Part shown: in pieces, positions 57,480 through 64,000 of the stretch
Layout: each line of letters begins with the position of its first letter
Numbering within the stretch: position 1 is the first letter of the stretch
DNA from: Metabacillus arenae
GTDB taxonomy: Bacteria; Bacillota; Bacilli; Bacillales; Bacillaceae
NCBI RefSeq assembly: GCF_014773385.1
Contig: NZ_JACXAI010000001.1
Coordinates: 62,001 to 126,000, forward strand
Length of the DNA: 64,000 bases
Reading direction: 5' to 3'
Made by a program: the position numbers and the translations under genes
The notes under the pieces: model-generated
Told to the model about the DNA's origin: nothing
Databases searched by the model: none
Seen by the model: only the letters and a program-made list of their open reading frames with translations

Positions 57480-57610
57480 CTTTTACCGGACAATAAATTT
57501 CATTTAATGAAAATAAAATGGAACAATCAGATAATAAATTCTCAGAATCGGAAAGTAAATATCGTGATAGGGACAGAAAGAAGCTATTTTTGGACAATAA
57601 AAAGGCTTAG
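57480..57610. repeat. Degenerate direct repeats of a GGACAATAAA-like unit
   Basis: A/T-rich DNA with recurring short units: GGACAATAAATTTC, GGAACAATCAGATAATAAATTC, CGGAAAGTAAAT, GGGACAGAAAG and GGACAATAAAA. Spacing is about 20-30 bp and the copies are diverged. It is the only structure I see in the 400 bp between yqkF and the following gene. Confidence 0.3.
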
Positions 57611-57734
57611 CAGCAAGTAACATTAAGACAATCATTTTTTTACATTTGAAAAAACACCGTTCCCTTAGTCCTGCTTGAAGGATACAGGTCATTGAAGGGG
57701 TTGCATAATTGCGGCTTTATCATTTATTCCTTTG

Positions 57735-58319
57735 TTAAAGCCGCTTTCGCTTCTCGTTTCTTTCGTACTCTTCTCTTAGAATCGAATAAACCATCACATC
57801 TCGATGTTGCCCTTTTGTATAAAGGGCTTGTCTTTCAACTCCTTCAAACATCATTCCAATTTTCTTCATCACCTTTTCAGAGGCTTTGTTTGTTGAGAAG
57901 CATCTTGCTTGGATTCGGATTAGATCCATATTGATAAATCCATATTCAATTATTTTGTTTGCCGCCTCTGTTGTTAACCCTTTATTCCAATAAAAAGGAG
58001 AAAGGACATAACCAATTTCAGCTTTTTTATGTTTTGGATGCCAGTTTACAAAATCTATCGTACCAATAAGAGAGTTTGTTTCTTTAAGCTCTATCCCCCA
58101 TGGGGCTACGGAAGAGCCTTCATATTGAGCAAATGCAAAATCTAGATATTCCTCCGTATCTGAAAGTGTGAGGTGAGCATCCCATGTTACATTCCTCGCT
58201 ACCTCCTCTTTAGATGCATATTGAAATATATCTTCCGCATCTTCTCTTCTTAGCTTTCTTAAAAGCAATCTGTCGGTTTCCAAAATTGGCAGCTCTTTAA
58301 AGATTTGCTGAATCTCCAT
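57735..58319 (-). CDS. GNAT-family N-acetyltransferase (RimJ/RimL-like)
   Basis: A 194-residue RimJ/RimL-type acetyltransferase: ETDRLLLRKLRREDAEDIF at the start, LIGTIDFVNWHPKHKKAEIGYVL in the core and LTTEAANKIIEYGF for acetyl-CoA contacts. Its C-terminus is very basic. Substrate is unknown. It shares fold but little sequence with the acetyltransferase at 40253. It lies between yqkF and yqkE, where B. subtilis has no such gene, so it is an accessory insertion. Confidence 0.82.
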   Translation of the reverse strand: MEIQQIFKELPILETDRLLLRKLRREDAEDIFQYASKEEVARNVTWDAHLTLSDTEEYLDFAFAQYEGSSVAPWGIELKETNSLIGTIDFVNWHPKHKKAEIGYVLSPFYWNKGLTTEAANKIIEYGFINMDLIRIQARCFSTNKASEKVMKKIGMMFEGVERQALYTKGQHRDVMVYSILREEYERNEKRKRL

Positions 58320-58356
58320 TTTAATCTCCCTTACTATCTCAGTTTTCTTATGTCAT

Positions 58357-58593
58357 TTATTTAAATTGCTTCCAATCCTGATTGCTTTCCGCTAACAATT
58401 CCTCAAAGCTTTTATTTTTCTCGCGTTCACGCTTCTCTTTTATTTTCTGTTCGCGCTCTTTTTCCGTTTTTTCAGTTTCTTTTTCCTTTAATTCCTTCTT
58501 CATCGATTGCAATTGCTGAAACAATTGATCATTAAGCGAATCCTTTAGATGGAGAGACCCTTCATTGGATTTCTTATTCTTCTTAGTTGCCAT
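58357..58593 (-). CDS. yqkE: YqkE family protein (DUF3886)
   Basis: A 78-residue, highly charged protein. A Glu/Lys-rich coiled-coil (about 30-62, KKELKEKETEKTEKEREQK) is flanked by LKDSLNDQLFQQLQSMK and the end motif FEELLAESNQDWKQFK. This matches YqkE/DUF3886 of B. subtilis, function unknown. I start at the ATG at 58591-58593, five nt after GAGAGGGTGG; the in-frame GTG upstream is part of that site. Confidence 0.8.
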   Translation of the reverse strand: MATKKNKKSNEGSLHLKDSLNDQLFQQLQSMKKELKEKETEKTEKEREQKIKEKREREKNKSFEELLAESNQDWKQFK

Positions 58594-58830
58594 TTGATCC
58601 ACCCTCTCATCCTATTTTTTCTTATTATAAAATAATACGCTGGGATTGAGAAATCTTTTACATAAAAAGAGTTGAAGCTTTAAAAAACGATGAAGTGTTA
58701 TACACCTTTTTGAAAAATGGAAGGTATCTCCTAAACCGAAAGCCCTATCTTCGAAAATTTGAATAGATCGATTATTCGATATAAATCGATTATGTTAATT
58801 GTTTCAATTAATATGTTCCTTTCTGAACAA

Positions 58831-58860
58831 ATTAAAAGAGAGAACAATAAGTTCTCTCAA
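58831..58860 (-). terminator. Terminator of the thiolase-scoA-scoB operon
   Basis: GAGAGAAC (58838-58845) and GTTCTCTC (58851-58858) form a perfect stem, with TTTTAATTT after it on the minus strand. Confidence 0.85.
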
Positions 58861-58862
58861 AG

Positions 58863-59531
58863 TTAATATGCTTCCAGCTCTACATCATCTGAAATAATGA
58901 GTTCAGGTGCAGTCGATTTCTTAATATCCTCTATTGTATAGCCTTTAGCTACTTCTATAAGCTTTAGTCCTAGTTCTGTAACATCCAGCACAGCACGATC
59001 TGTGATAATCCGGTCAACAACGGCTTTTCCTGTCAACGGAAGAGTGCATTCCTTGAGAATTTTAGATTCTCCTTTTTTATTTACGTGCTCCATGATAACA
59101 ATGATTTTTTGGGCACCGTGGACAAGATCCATTGCACCCCCCATTCCTTTAATCATTTTCCCTGGAATCATCCAGTTGGCAAGGTCACCTGTCTCGGAAA
59201 CCTCCATTCCTCCCAGGATTGCTACGTTTACATGGCCTCCGCGTATCATCGCAAACGATTCAGCACTATGGAAATATGAAGCTCCGGGAATAGCTGTAAC
59301 TGTTTCTTTACCGGCATTAATTAAGTCAGGATCAACTTCAGACTCTTTCGGATAAGGACCGATGCCAAGAAGGCCATTTTCTGATTGCAAAACAACCTGT
59401 TTGTTATCACTAATATAATTAGCCACAAGTGTCGGCATTCCGATACCTAGATTTACATAGAAGCCGTCCTCGATTTCTTTTTCTGCTCTTCTTGCAATTC
59501 GTTCACGTATCATTATTTTATCTTCAATCAT
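58863..59531 (-). CDS. scoB: 3-oxoacid (succinyl-CoA:acetoacetate) CoA-transferase subunit B
   Basis: A 222-residue class I CoA-transferase beta subunit. The catalytic glutamate lies in [24 protein letters not shown] and [19 protein letters not shown] are typical. With subunit A it moves CoA from succinyl-CoA to acetoacetate. It is the last gene of a three-gene operon, 13 nt after scoA. Confidence 0.92.
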   Translation of the reverse strand: MIEDKIMIRERIARRAEKEIEDGFYVNLGIGMPTLVANYISDNKQVVLQSENGLLGIGPYPKESEVDPDLINAGKETVTAIPGASYFHSAESFAMIRGGHVNVAILGGMEVSETGDLANWMIPGKMIKGMGGAMDLVHGAQKIIVIMEHVNKKGESKILKECTLPLTGKAVVDRIITDRAVLDVTELGLKLIEVAKGYTIEDIKKSTAPELIISDDVELEAY

Positions 59532-59544
59532 CTTGGGTCACCTC

Positions 59545-60240
59545 TTAACCAGTTTTTTGAACCGTTAACCGCTCAATTCTTTTCTCTTGTTCGCCTATTA
59601 TTAAACGTTGAACATAAATTCCTGGAGTATGAATGCGGTCTGCTTGAATGCTTCCAGTTTCAACGATTTCTTCTACTTCAGCAATCGTTATTTTTCCAGC
59701 CGAGGCAATCATTGGATTAAAGTTTTGAGCTGTTTTATTGTAAAGAAGGTTACCCATTTTATCCGCTTTAGCAGCTCTCACTAAACTAAAATCTGCAGCC
59801 AGCGCTTCCTCCAAAACATAGTCCTTTCCGTTAAAAGAACGAACTTCCTTTCCTTCTGCAATTGGTGTTCCCACTCCAGCAGGTGTATAAAAAGCGGGAA
59901 TTCCCGCCCCTCCTGCCCGAATTTTTTCTGCAAGCGTTCCTTGAGGTACGAGTTCAACTTCTAACTCACCCGTTAAAACCTGTCTTTCAAATTCTTTGTT
60001 TTCACCAACATAAGAACTAATCATTTTTTTAATTTGTTTATTCTGTAGGAGCAGCCCCAGACCCCACTCGTCTACTCCACAATTATTAGAAATGATCGTT
60101 AAGTCTTTCACTCCTGTCTCTACGAGAGCGATAATAAGATTTTCAGGAATACCGCAAAGACCAAATCCTCCTACCATTAGTGTAGAACCATCTTGTATAT
60201 CCTTTACAACTTCCGTAAAAGACGTGTAGATTGGCTTCAT
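59545..60240 (-). CDS. scoA: 3-oxoacid (succinyl-CoA:acetoacetate) CoA-transferase subunit A
   Basis: A 231-residue CoA-transferase alpha subunit with [13 protein letters not shown] (CoA loop), [14 protein letters not shown] and [17 protein letters not shown]. The ATG at 60238-60240 is nine nt after GGGGG; the in-frame extension upstream would run into the thiolase gene. ScoA/ScoB activate acetoacetate for thiolysis. Confidence 0.92.
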   Translation of the reverse strand: MKPIYTSFTEVVKDIQDGSTLMVGGFGLCGIPENLIIALVETGVKDLTIISNNCGVDEWGLGLLLQNKQIKKMISSYVGENKEFERQVLTGELEVELVPQGTLAEKIRAGGAGIPAFYTPAGVGTPIAEGKEVRSFNGKDYVLEEALAADFSLVRAAKADKMGNLLYNKTAQNFNPMIASAGKITIAEVEEIVETGSIQADRIHTPGIYVQRLIIGEQEKRIERLTVQKTG

Positions 60241-60256
60241 CTTTGACATCCCCCTT

Positions 60257-61444
60257 TTAAACATTTTCAATGATGGTAGCGACTCCTTGGCCGCCGCCAA
60301 TACATAAGGTTGCCAGACCTTTATTGGCCCCGCGTCGTTTCATCTCATGAATGAGCGTGACTAAAATCCGGGCTCCGCTGGCACCAATCGGATGACCGAG
60401 AGCAATCGCTCCTCCATTTACGTTTAAAATATCATGATTCAATTGCAGCTCACGATCAACCGCAATCGTCTGAGCAGCAAAAGCCTCATTGGCTTCGATT
60501 AAATTCAGTTCATCTAAGCTTACATTTGCCTTTTTTAATGCTTTTTTTACTGCTTCAACCGGACCAATTCCCATCATGCTCGGATCCACCCCCGCATTTC
60601 CGTTCGCGACAATTTTGACTAGCGGGGTTACTCCTAGTTGTTCAGCTTTTTCTTTGCTCATTACTAATACAGCTGCCGCTCCATCATTAATACCAGAAGC
60701 ATTTCCAGCTGTTACCGAACCATCTTTTTTGAAGACAGCTCTTAATTTTCCTAACTTCTCCGCTGTTGTTCCTTCGCGGGGAAATTCGTCAGTATCAAAT
60801 ACAAGCGGATCCCCTTTTCTTTGCGGTACTTGAACAGGCACAATTTCATCCTTGAACTTCCCTTCTTTTATGGCTGCAACTGCTCTTTGCTGAGATCTAG
60901 CTGCATAATCGTCTTGTTCCCTTCTATTAATCTCATATTTCTCACTAAGGTTTTCTGCAGTAACTCCCATATGATATTGATTAAAGACACATGTTAAACC
61001 ATCAGAAATAAGGGTATCCTCAAGCTTTTGGTCTCCCATTTTAAAGCCTTCTCTTGCTCCTTTTAATATGTACGGGGCTTGACTCATATTCTCCATTCCG
61101 CCTGCAATCACAACTTCCGCATCCCCTGATATAATGGCCTGCATCGCTATATGGACAGCTTTTAACCCTGAACCGCATACTTTATTAATCGTCATAGACG
61201 GGCATGTTTCAGGTAAACCAGCATGGATTGCTGCCTGTCTCGCTGGATTTTGTCCCAGCCCAGCCTGCAAAACATTCCCCATGATGACCTCATCCACTTC
61301 CCATTCTTCTACTTCCGCCCTCGCCAATACTTCTTTGATTACAGTACCGCCTAAACTGGCAGCAGATATATTTTTTAAGGATCCCCCAAAACTGCCTAGT
61401 GCTGTCCGAACCGCGCTTACAATCACGACTTCTTTACTGCTCAC
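60257..61444 (-). CDS. Acetyl-CoA C-acetyltransferase (thiolase II)
   Basis: A 395-residue thiolase. The acyl-accepting Cys is in [15 protein letters not shown] (about 88), and the C-terminal [18 protein letters not shown] and CIGGGQG provide the catalytic His and second Cys. It splits acetoacetyl-CoA into two acetyl-CoA. GTG start (61442-61444) after GAGGGATGAA. It is first in the operon with scoA and scoB and divergent from the HMG-CoA lyase gene, completing a ketone-body pathway. B. subtilis relatives are MmgA and YhfS. Confidence 0.93.
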   Translation of the reverse strand: MSSKEVVIVSAVRTALGSFGGSLKNISAASLGGTVIKEVLARAEVEEWEVDEVIMGNVLQAGLGQNPARQAAIHAGLPETCPSMTINKVCGSGLKAVHIAMQAIISGDAEVVIAGGMENMSQAPYILKGAREGFKMGDQKLEDTLISDGLTCVFNQYHMGVTAENLSEKYEINRREQDDYAARSQQRAVAAIKEGKFKDEIVPVQVPQRKGDPLVFDTDEFPREGTTAEKLGKLRAVFKKDGSVTAGNASGINDGAAAVLVMSKEKAEQLGVTPLVKIVANGNAGVDPSMMGIGPVEAVKKALKKANVSLDELNLIEANEAFAAQTIAVDRELQLNHDILNVNGGAIALGHPIGASGARILVTLIHEMKRRGANKGLATLCIGGGQGVATIIENV

Positions 61445-61572
61445 TACTTCATCCCTCTTTTCGCCTGCATTGTAATATGGTTAATTATTCAAATTAGTCA
61501 TTGCATTTAATTGTATTATCCTACTAAAATATAAATATGTAAACCCTTTCATTAATTGGAGAAGGTGATAAA

Positions 61573-62487
61573 GTGCACTTGCCAAAAAACGTTACAATTA
61601 TTGAGGTTGGACCAAGAGATGGCTTGCAAAATGAGGCAAAATTTATAGAAACACCTGTTAAAATTCAATTTATTGAAAAGCTGAAAGAAGCGGGCATAAA
61701 GGAGATGGAGCTTACAGCCTTTGTTTCGCCAAAATGGGTACCACAAATGAAGGATGCCGATGACATTATTGCTTCAAACTCTGGTACCAGCCGAAACATC
61801 GTCCTTACACCGAATGAAAAAGGGGTGGAACGTGCGTTAGAGGCAGGCTGTAAGAGCATCGCTTTTTTCGTTGGTGTCAGTGACACCTTTAATCTGAAAA
61901 ATATCAATAAATCGACTAAGGAAAGCATGGAAGCGATTCTGCCAATGATTAAAAAGCTGAAAGACCAAGACTTGTTTATAAGAGCTTGCATTTCAACTGC
62001 ATTTTACTGCCCCTATGAAGGAAAAATGAAGGAAACGGATGTCCTTGATTTGTGCGGGCAGTTCTCAAAAGCCGGTGTCGACGATTTAAGCGTTGCTGAT
62101 ACGATTGGACTAGCTAATCCTCTTGAGGCTTACAGCTTATTTTCTAAGTTAAAAGCTTCCTTCTCGGAAACTTTGTTAACAGCACATTTTCATGATACAC
62201 GCGGGATGGCGCTTGCCAATATTTTTGCAGCTCTTCAAGCAGGTATCGACCGGTTCGATAGTTCTGCAGGGGGGCTTGGAGGCTGTCCATTTGCCCCAGG
62301 CAGCAGTGGAAATATTGCAACCGAGGACGTTGTCTTTATGCTTGAGCAAATGAACATTTCTACAGGCATAGACCTTTCAAAGCTATTTGAAGCGATTGAA
62401 CTTGTGGAAATCTCCCTTTCCAAACCTATTTTAAGTAAACAATATTCTTTATTAAGCAAACGCCTTGGTCAGCCCCGACAAGCATAA
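61573..62487 (+). CDS. Hydroxymethylglutaryl-CoA lyase (YngG-like)
   Basis: A 304-residue HMG-CoA lyase of the DRE-TIM metallolyase family: EVGPRDGLQNE (metal Asp), FVSPKWVPQM, HFHDTRGMALAN (metal His pair) and the catalytic Cys loop GGLGGCPFAPGSSGN. It splits HMG-CoA into acetyl-CoA and acetoacetate, the substrate of the divergent ScoAB. GTG start at 61573 follows GGAGAAGGTG. Unusual feature: the last eight residues (RLGQPRQA) and the stop are encoded by a dispersed intergenic repeat, so the native C-terminus has been replaced or extended. Confidence 0.92.
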   Translation: MHLPKNVTIIEVGPRDGLQNEAKFIETPVKIQFIEKLKEAGIKEMELTAFVSPKWVPQMKDADDIIASNSGTSRNIVLTPNEKGVERALEAGCKSIAFFVGVSDTFNLKNINKSTKESMEAILPMIKKLKDQDLFIRACISTAFYCPYEGKMKETDVLDLCGQFSKAGVDDLSVADTIGLANPLEAYSLFSKLKASFSETLLTAHFHDTRGMALANIFAALQAGIDRFDSSAGGLGGCPFAPGSSGNIATEDVVFMLEQMNISTGIDLSKLFEAIELVEISLSKPILSKQYSLLSKRLGQPRQA

Positions 62488-62573
62488 GACGCAAATGAAA
62501 TGAAGGTGTTCTTTACCTTCAATTCATTTGTGGCTTATGACCTCAGGCGGGCTAGTCGCTGGAGCTAGACACG
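62461..62573. repeat. Dispersed hairpin repeat (family 1, copy 2)
   Basis: Matches the element at 2900-3013: CGCCTTG at the left, TGACCTCAGGCGGGCTAG and CGCTGGAGCTAGACA at the right. Inner arms ATAAG.CGCAAATGAA and TTCATTTG.GGCTTAT pair around a GAAGGTGTTCTTTACCTTC loop hairpin. Its first 27 bp are read as the end of the HMG-CoA lyase gene. Confidence 0.75.
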
Positions 62574-62581
62574 AAAACTTG

Positions 62582-62688
62582 GTAAAAAAACTTATACTTA
62601 TCTTTGTAAAAAAACTTATACTTATCTTTGTAAAAAAACTTATACTTATCTTTGTAAAAAAACTTATACTTATCTTTGTAAAAAAACT
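62582..62688. repeat. 24-bp tandem repeat, 4.5 copies
   Basis: Four identical head-to-tail units of GTAAAAAAACTTATACTTAT plus CTTT from 62582 to 62677, then a partial fifth unit (GTAAAAAAACT) to 62688. Each unit ends at the A-tract that serves as T-tract of the minus-strand terminator next to it. Identical units suggest recent slippage expansion. Confidence 0.95.
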
Positions 62689-62707
62689 GCACATAAAAAT
62701 GTGCAGT
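62679..62707 (-). terminator. Terminator of the Gfo/Idh/MocA oxidoreductase gene
   Basis: CTGCACAT and ATGTGCAG pair around AAAA (62687-62706), followed by TTTTTTTAC on the minus strand, whose T-run lies in the last repeat unit. Confidence 0.85.
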
Positions 62708-62790
62708 GATTAGAAAAGCGGGGATAAGACGTCCTTCCTTGTGCGTTACCCCCGCCACCGATTAATCTATTTTGATTTTATTCATAAAAA

Positions 62791-63822
62791 TCACTCAAAA
62801 ACTTTTGCAATTGTTTTTGTTTCGTTCGATTTAATCGCTGCAAGAATGACTGCTAATGATTTCATGCCTTCCTTGCCATTGATTAGTGGCTCTGTATTAT
62901 CTATGATAGAAGCTACGAAGTGATCAATGACATGTGTTGTATTTTGTCCGCCTTCTTCGTTTGATTGAATTTTGCCAAGTTCGTAGTTTACAACTTCACC
63001 ATTTGTATATTGAACAACAAGCGAATATGTAGGGTTATCTTCTAAACGAATAATCGCTTTTTCACCATAAATAATCGTAGAATTATCTTCTTTTGCTGTA
63101 TAAGACCAGCTTGCTGCAAGTGTTCCAATGATGCCGCTTTCAGTTTTTAATGCACAAACAGCTGTATCATCTACATCTGCAAAATCCTTTGCAGATGTTT
63201 CAATAAATGCACCAACCTCAACAATCTCTTCTCCAAGTAAATAGCGCAGTAAATCTGACTTATGGACACCTAAATCACCCATTGCACCGATATATGCCTT
63301 TTCTTTTTCAAAAAACCAGCTTTCTTTACCGTCAACACTCCATCCTTCTGGTCCAGGATGTCCGAAAGCTGTTCTAAAGCTATAAATTTTCCCAACGGCA
63401 CCGCTTTCAATTAATTCGCGGGCAAGCTGATGTGAGCGAACAAAACGTTGGTTATGTCCTATCATTAATTTTTTGCCACTTTTATTTGCTGCCTCAATCA
63501 TACCTTCTGCTTCTTCTTGTGAAGTTGCCATAGGCTTTTCACATAATACATGAAGTCCATTGTTTAGTCCTTCAATTGATATAGGAGCATGTAAGTAATT
63601 TGGTGTACACACGCTAATGGCATCTACTTCACCGCTTTGGATTAGCTCTTTATAATCTGTATAGATTTTCGCATTATATTTGCTTGCTACTTCCTCTGCA
63701 CGATCTTCGACAATGTCACAAACGGCCACTAGCTCAACATCTTGATTTTCTGCATATTCCGGAAGATGACGATACTGTGCAATACTTCCACATCCAATAA
63801 CACCAATTCTTAATTTACTCAT
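62791..63822 (-). CDS. Gfo/Idh/MocA-family NAD(P)-dependent oxidoreductase
   Basis: A 343-residue sugar/inositol-type dehydrogenase. The N-terminal Rossmann domain (about 1-120) has GVIGCGSIAQYRHLPEY and the EKPMATS motif with the conserved Lys; the C-terminal alpha/beta domain has GDLGVHKSDLLRYLLG with the catalytic Asp/His pair. Substrate is unknown (sugars, inositol or sugar acids). The start follows CGGGAGG. No sugar transporter or partner gene is in view; the gene continues from an upstream region cut by the window edge. Confidence 0.88.
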   Translation of the reverse strand: MSKLRIGVIGCGSIAQYRHLPEYAENQDVELVAVCDIVEDRAEEVASKYNAKIYTDYKELIQSGEVDAISVCTPNYLHAPISIEGLNNGLHVLCEKPMATSQEEAEGMIEAANKSGKKLMIGHNQRFVRSHQLARELIESGAVGKIYSFRTAFGHPGPEGWSVDGKESWFFEKEKAYIGAMGDLGVHKSDLLRYLLGEEIVEVGAFIETSAKDFADVDDTAVCALKTESGIIGTLAASWSYTAKEDNSTIIYGEKAIIRLEDNPTYSLVVQYTNGEVVNYELGKIQSNEEGGQNTTHVIDHFVASIIDNTEPLINGKEGMKSLAVILAAIKSNETKTIAKVFE

Positions 63823-63864
63823 ACTTATTTCCTCCCGTTTGGATTTATATTGAAATATACTAAT

Positions 63865-63878
63865 ACTACTATAGTAGT
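63865..63878. promoter_or_regulatory. Palindromic operator-like site upstream of the oxidoreductase gene
   Basis: ACTACTATAGTAGT is a perfect 14-bp palindrome about 45 bp before the start codon, amid A/T-rich -10-like sequence. It may be an operator of a local sugar regulator. The rest of the DNA up to 64000 shows no complete gene. Confidence 0.45.
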
Positions 63879-64000
63879 CTATTTCCTTTACATTCTAATC
63901 GCATAAGCTTCGCATCCGGCTGAGCATTTTTCTTCAGCTTAACTTTATTATAGCGACCATTTAATTGAATTCTTCATTTTCTCCTTAATGAACGAACAGT

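Noticed and set aside
62582-62688. CRISPR-like array
   Set aside because: The 24-bp units are contiguous and identical with no spacers and no cas genes; it is a simple tandem repeat.
63880-64000. Another gene or repeat at the right edge
   Set aside because: No frame with a start and binding site is visible and the sequence is cut by the window end.

Overview
The window looks like a piece of a low-GC Gram-positive, endospore-forming Bacillaceae chromosome. Gene order follows the Bacillus subtilis res - spm/dacB - scp - rib - lysA/spoVA - spoIIA - drm/pupG - xerD/fur/spoIIM - nudF/mciZ/yqkF/yqkE axis almost gene for gene, and start sites carry strong AGGAGG-type ribosome binding sites. Genus and species cannot be fixed from the sequence. 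Nearly all genes lie on the minus strand.

Layout. 0-0.24 kb: 5' end of a cob(I)alamin adenosyltransferase. 0.35-6.7 kb: resA-resB-resC (cytochrome c maturation) and the resD-resE redox two-component system. 6.9-10.2 kb: rluB, then the spore core dehydration set spmB, spmA and dacB. 10.4-12.9 kb: ypuI, an unrecognised gene, and scpA/scpB (chromosome condensation). 13.2-14.5 kb: a YjcZ-type micropeptide, ypuF and ribT. 14.6-18.6 kb: the ribD-ribE-ribBA-ribH operon behind an FMN riboswitch whose leader carries a 182-bp insertion with inverted-repeat ends. 18.9-22.4 kb: a regulator remnant, cspA, a small hypothetical gene, ppiB, a dimethylargininase-like amidinohydrolase and ypuA. 22.5-32.4 kb: lysA, the seven-gene spoVA operon (DPA transport), spoIIAA-spoIIAB-sigF and dacF. 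32.7-38.5 kb: a CPBP membrane protease, the nucleoside catabolic operon deoB-punA-pdp, xerD and yqzK. 38.9-40.8 kb: fur, spoIIM and an acetyltransferase.

40.9-51.3 kb is an eleven-gene cobalamin salvage and nucleotide-loop operon behind a B12 riboswitch, sitting at a point where B. subtilis has other genes. It encodes BtuF, BtuC and a BtuD-CbiZ fusion for corrinoid import and cobinamide amidohydrolysis, CbiB, CobD, CobU, CobQ, CobS and CobC for reassembly, a second degenerate CobU-like protein, and a PurM-like protein that is probably the alpha-ribazole kinase CblS. No corrin-ring genes are present, so the operon serves salvage; the adenosyltransferase at the left edge would complete it.

51.3-64 kb: a frameshifted TolB-like pseudogene, a yndM-like gene, a succinate-semialdehyde dehydrogenase, EndoQ, nudF, mciZ, an aldo/keto reductase, an acetyltransferase, yqkE, a ketone-body cassette (thiolase, ScoA, ScoB and a divergent HMG-CoA lyase), a 24-bp tandem repeat, and a Gfo/Idh/MocA oxidoreductase.

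The sporulation genes carry recognisable stage-specific promoters in the expected order: a sigma-F type site before dacF, a sigma-H type site before spoIIAA and a sigma-G type site before spoVAA. Intergenic regions hold at least two families of hairpin-forming dispersed repeats. I saw no rRNA, tRNA, CRISPR array, intact transposase or prophage. The items most worth a second look are the inverted-repeat element inside the rib leader, the covarying hairpin repeats, the repeat that supplies the C-terminus of HMG-CoA lyase, and the paired CobU proteins.
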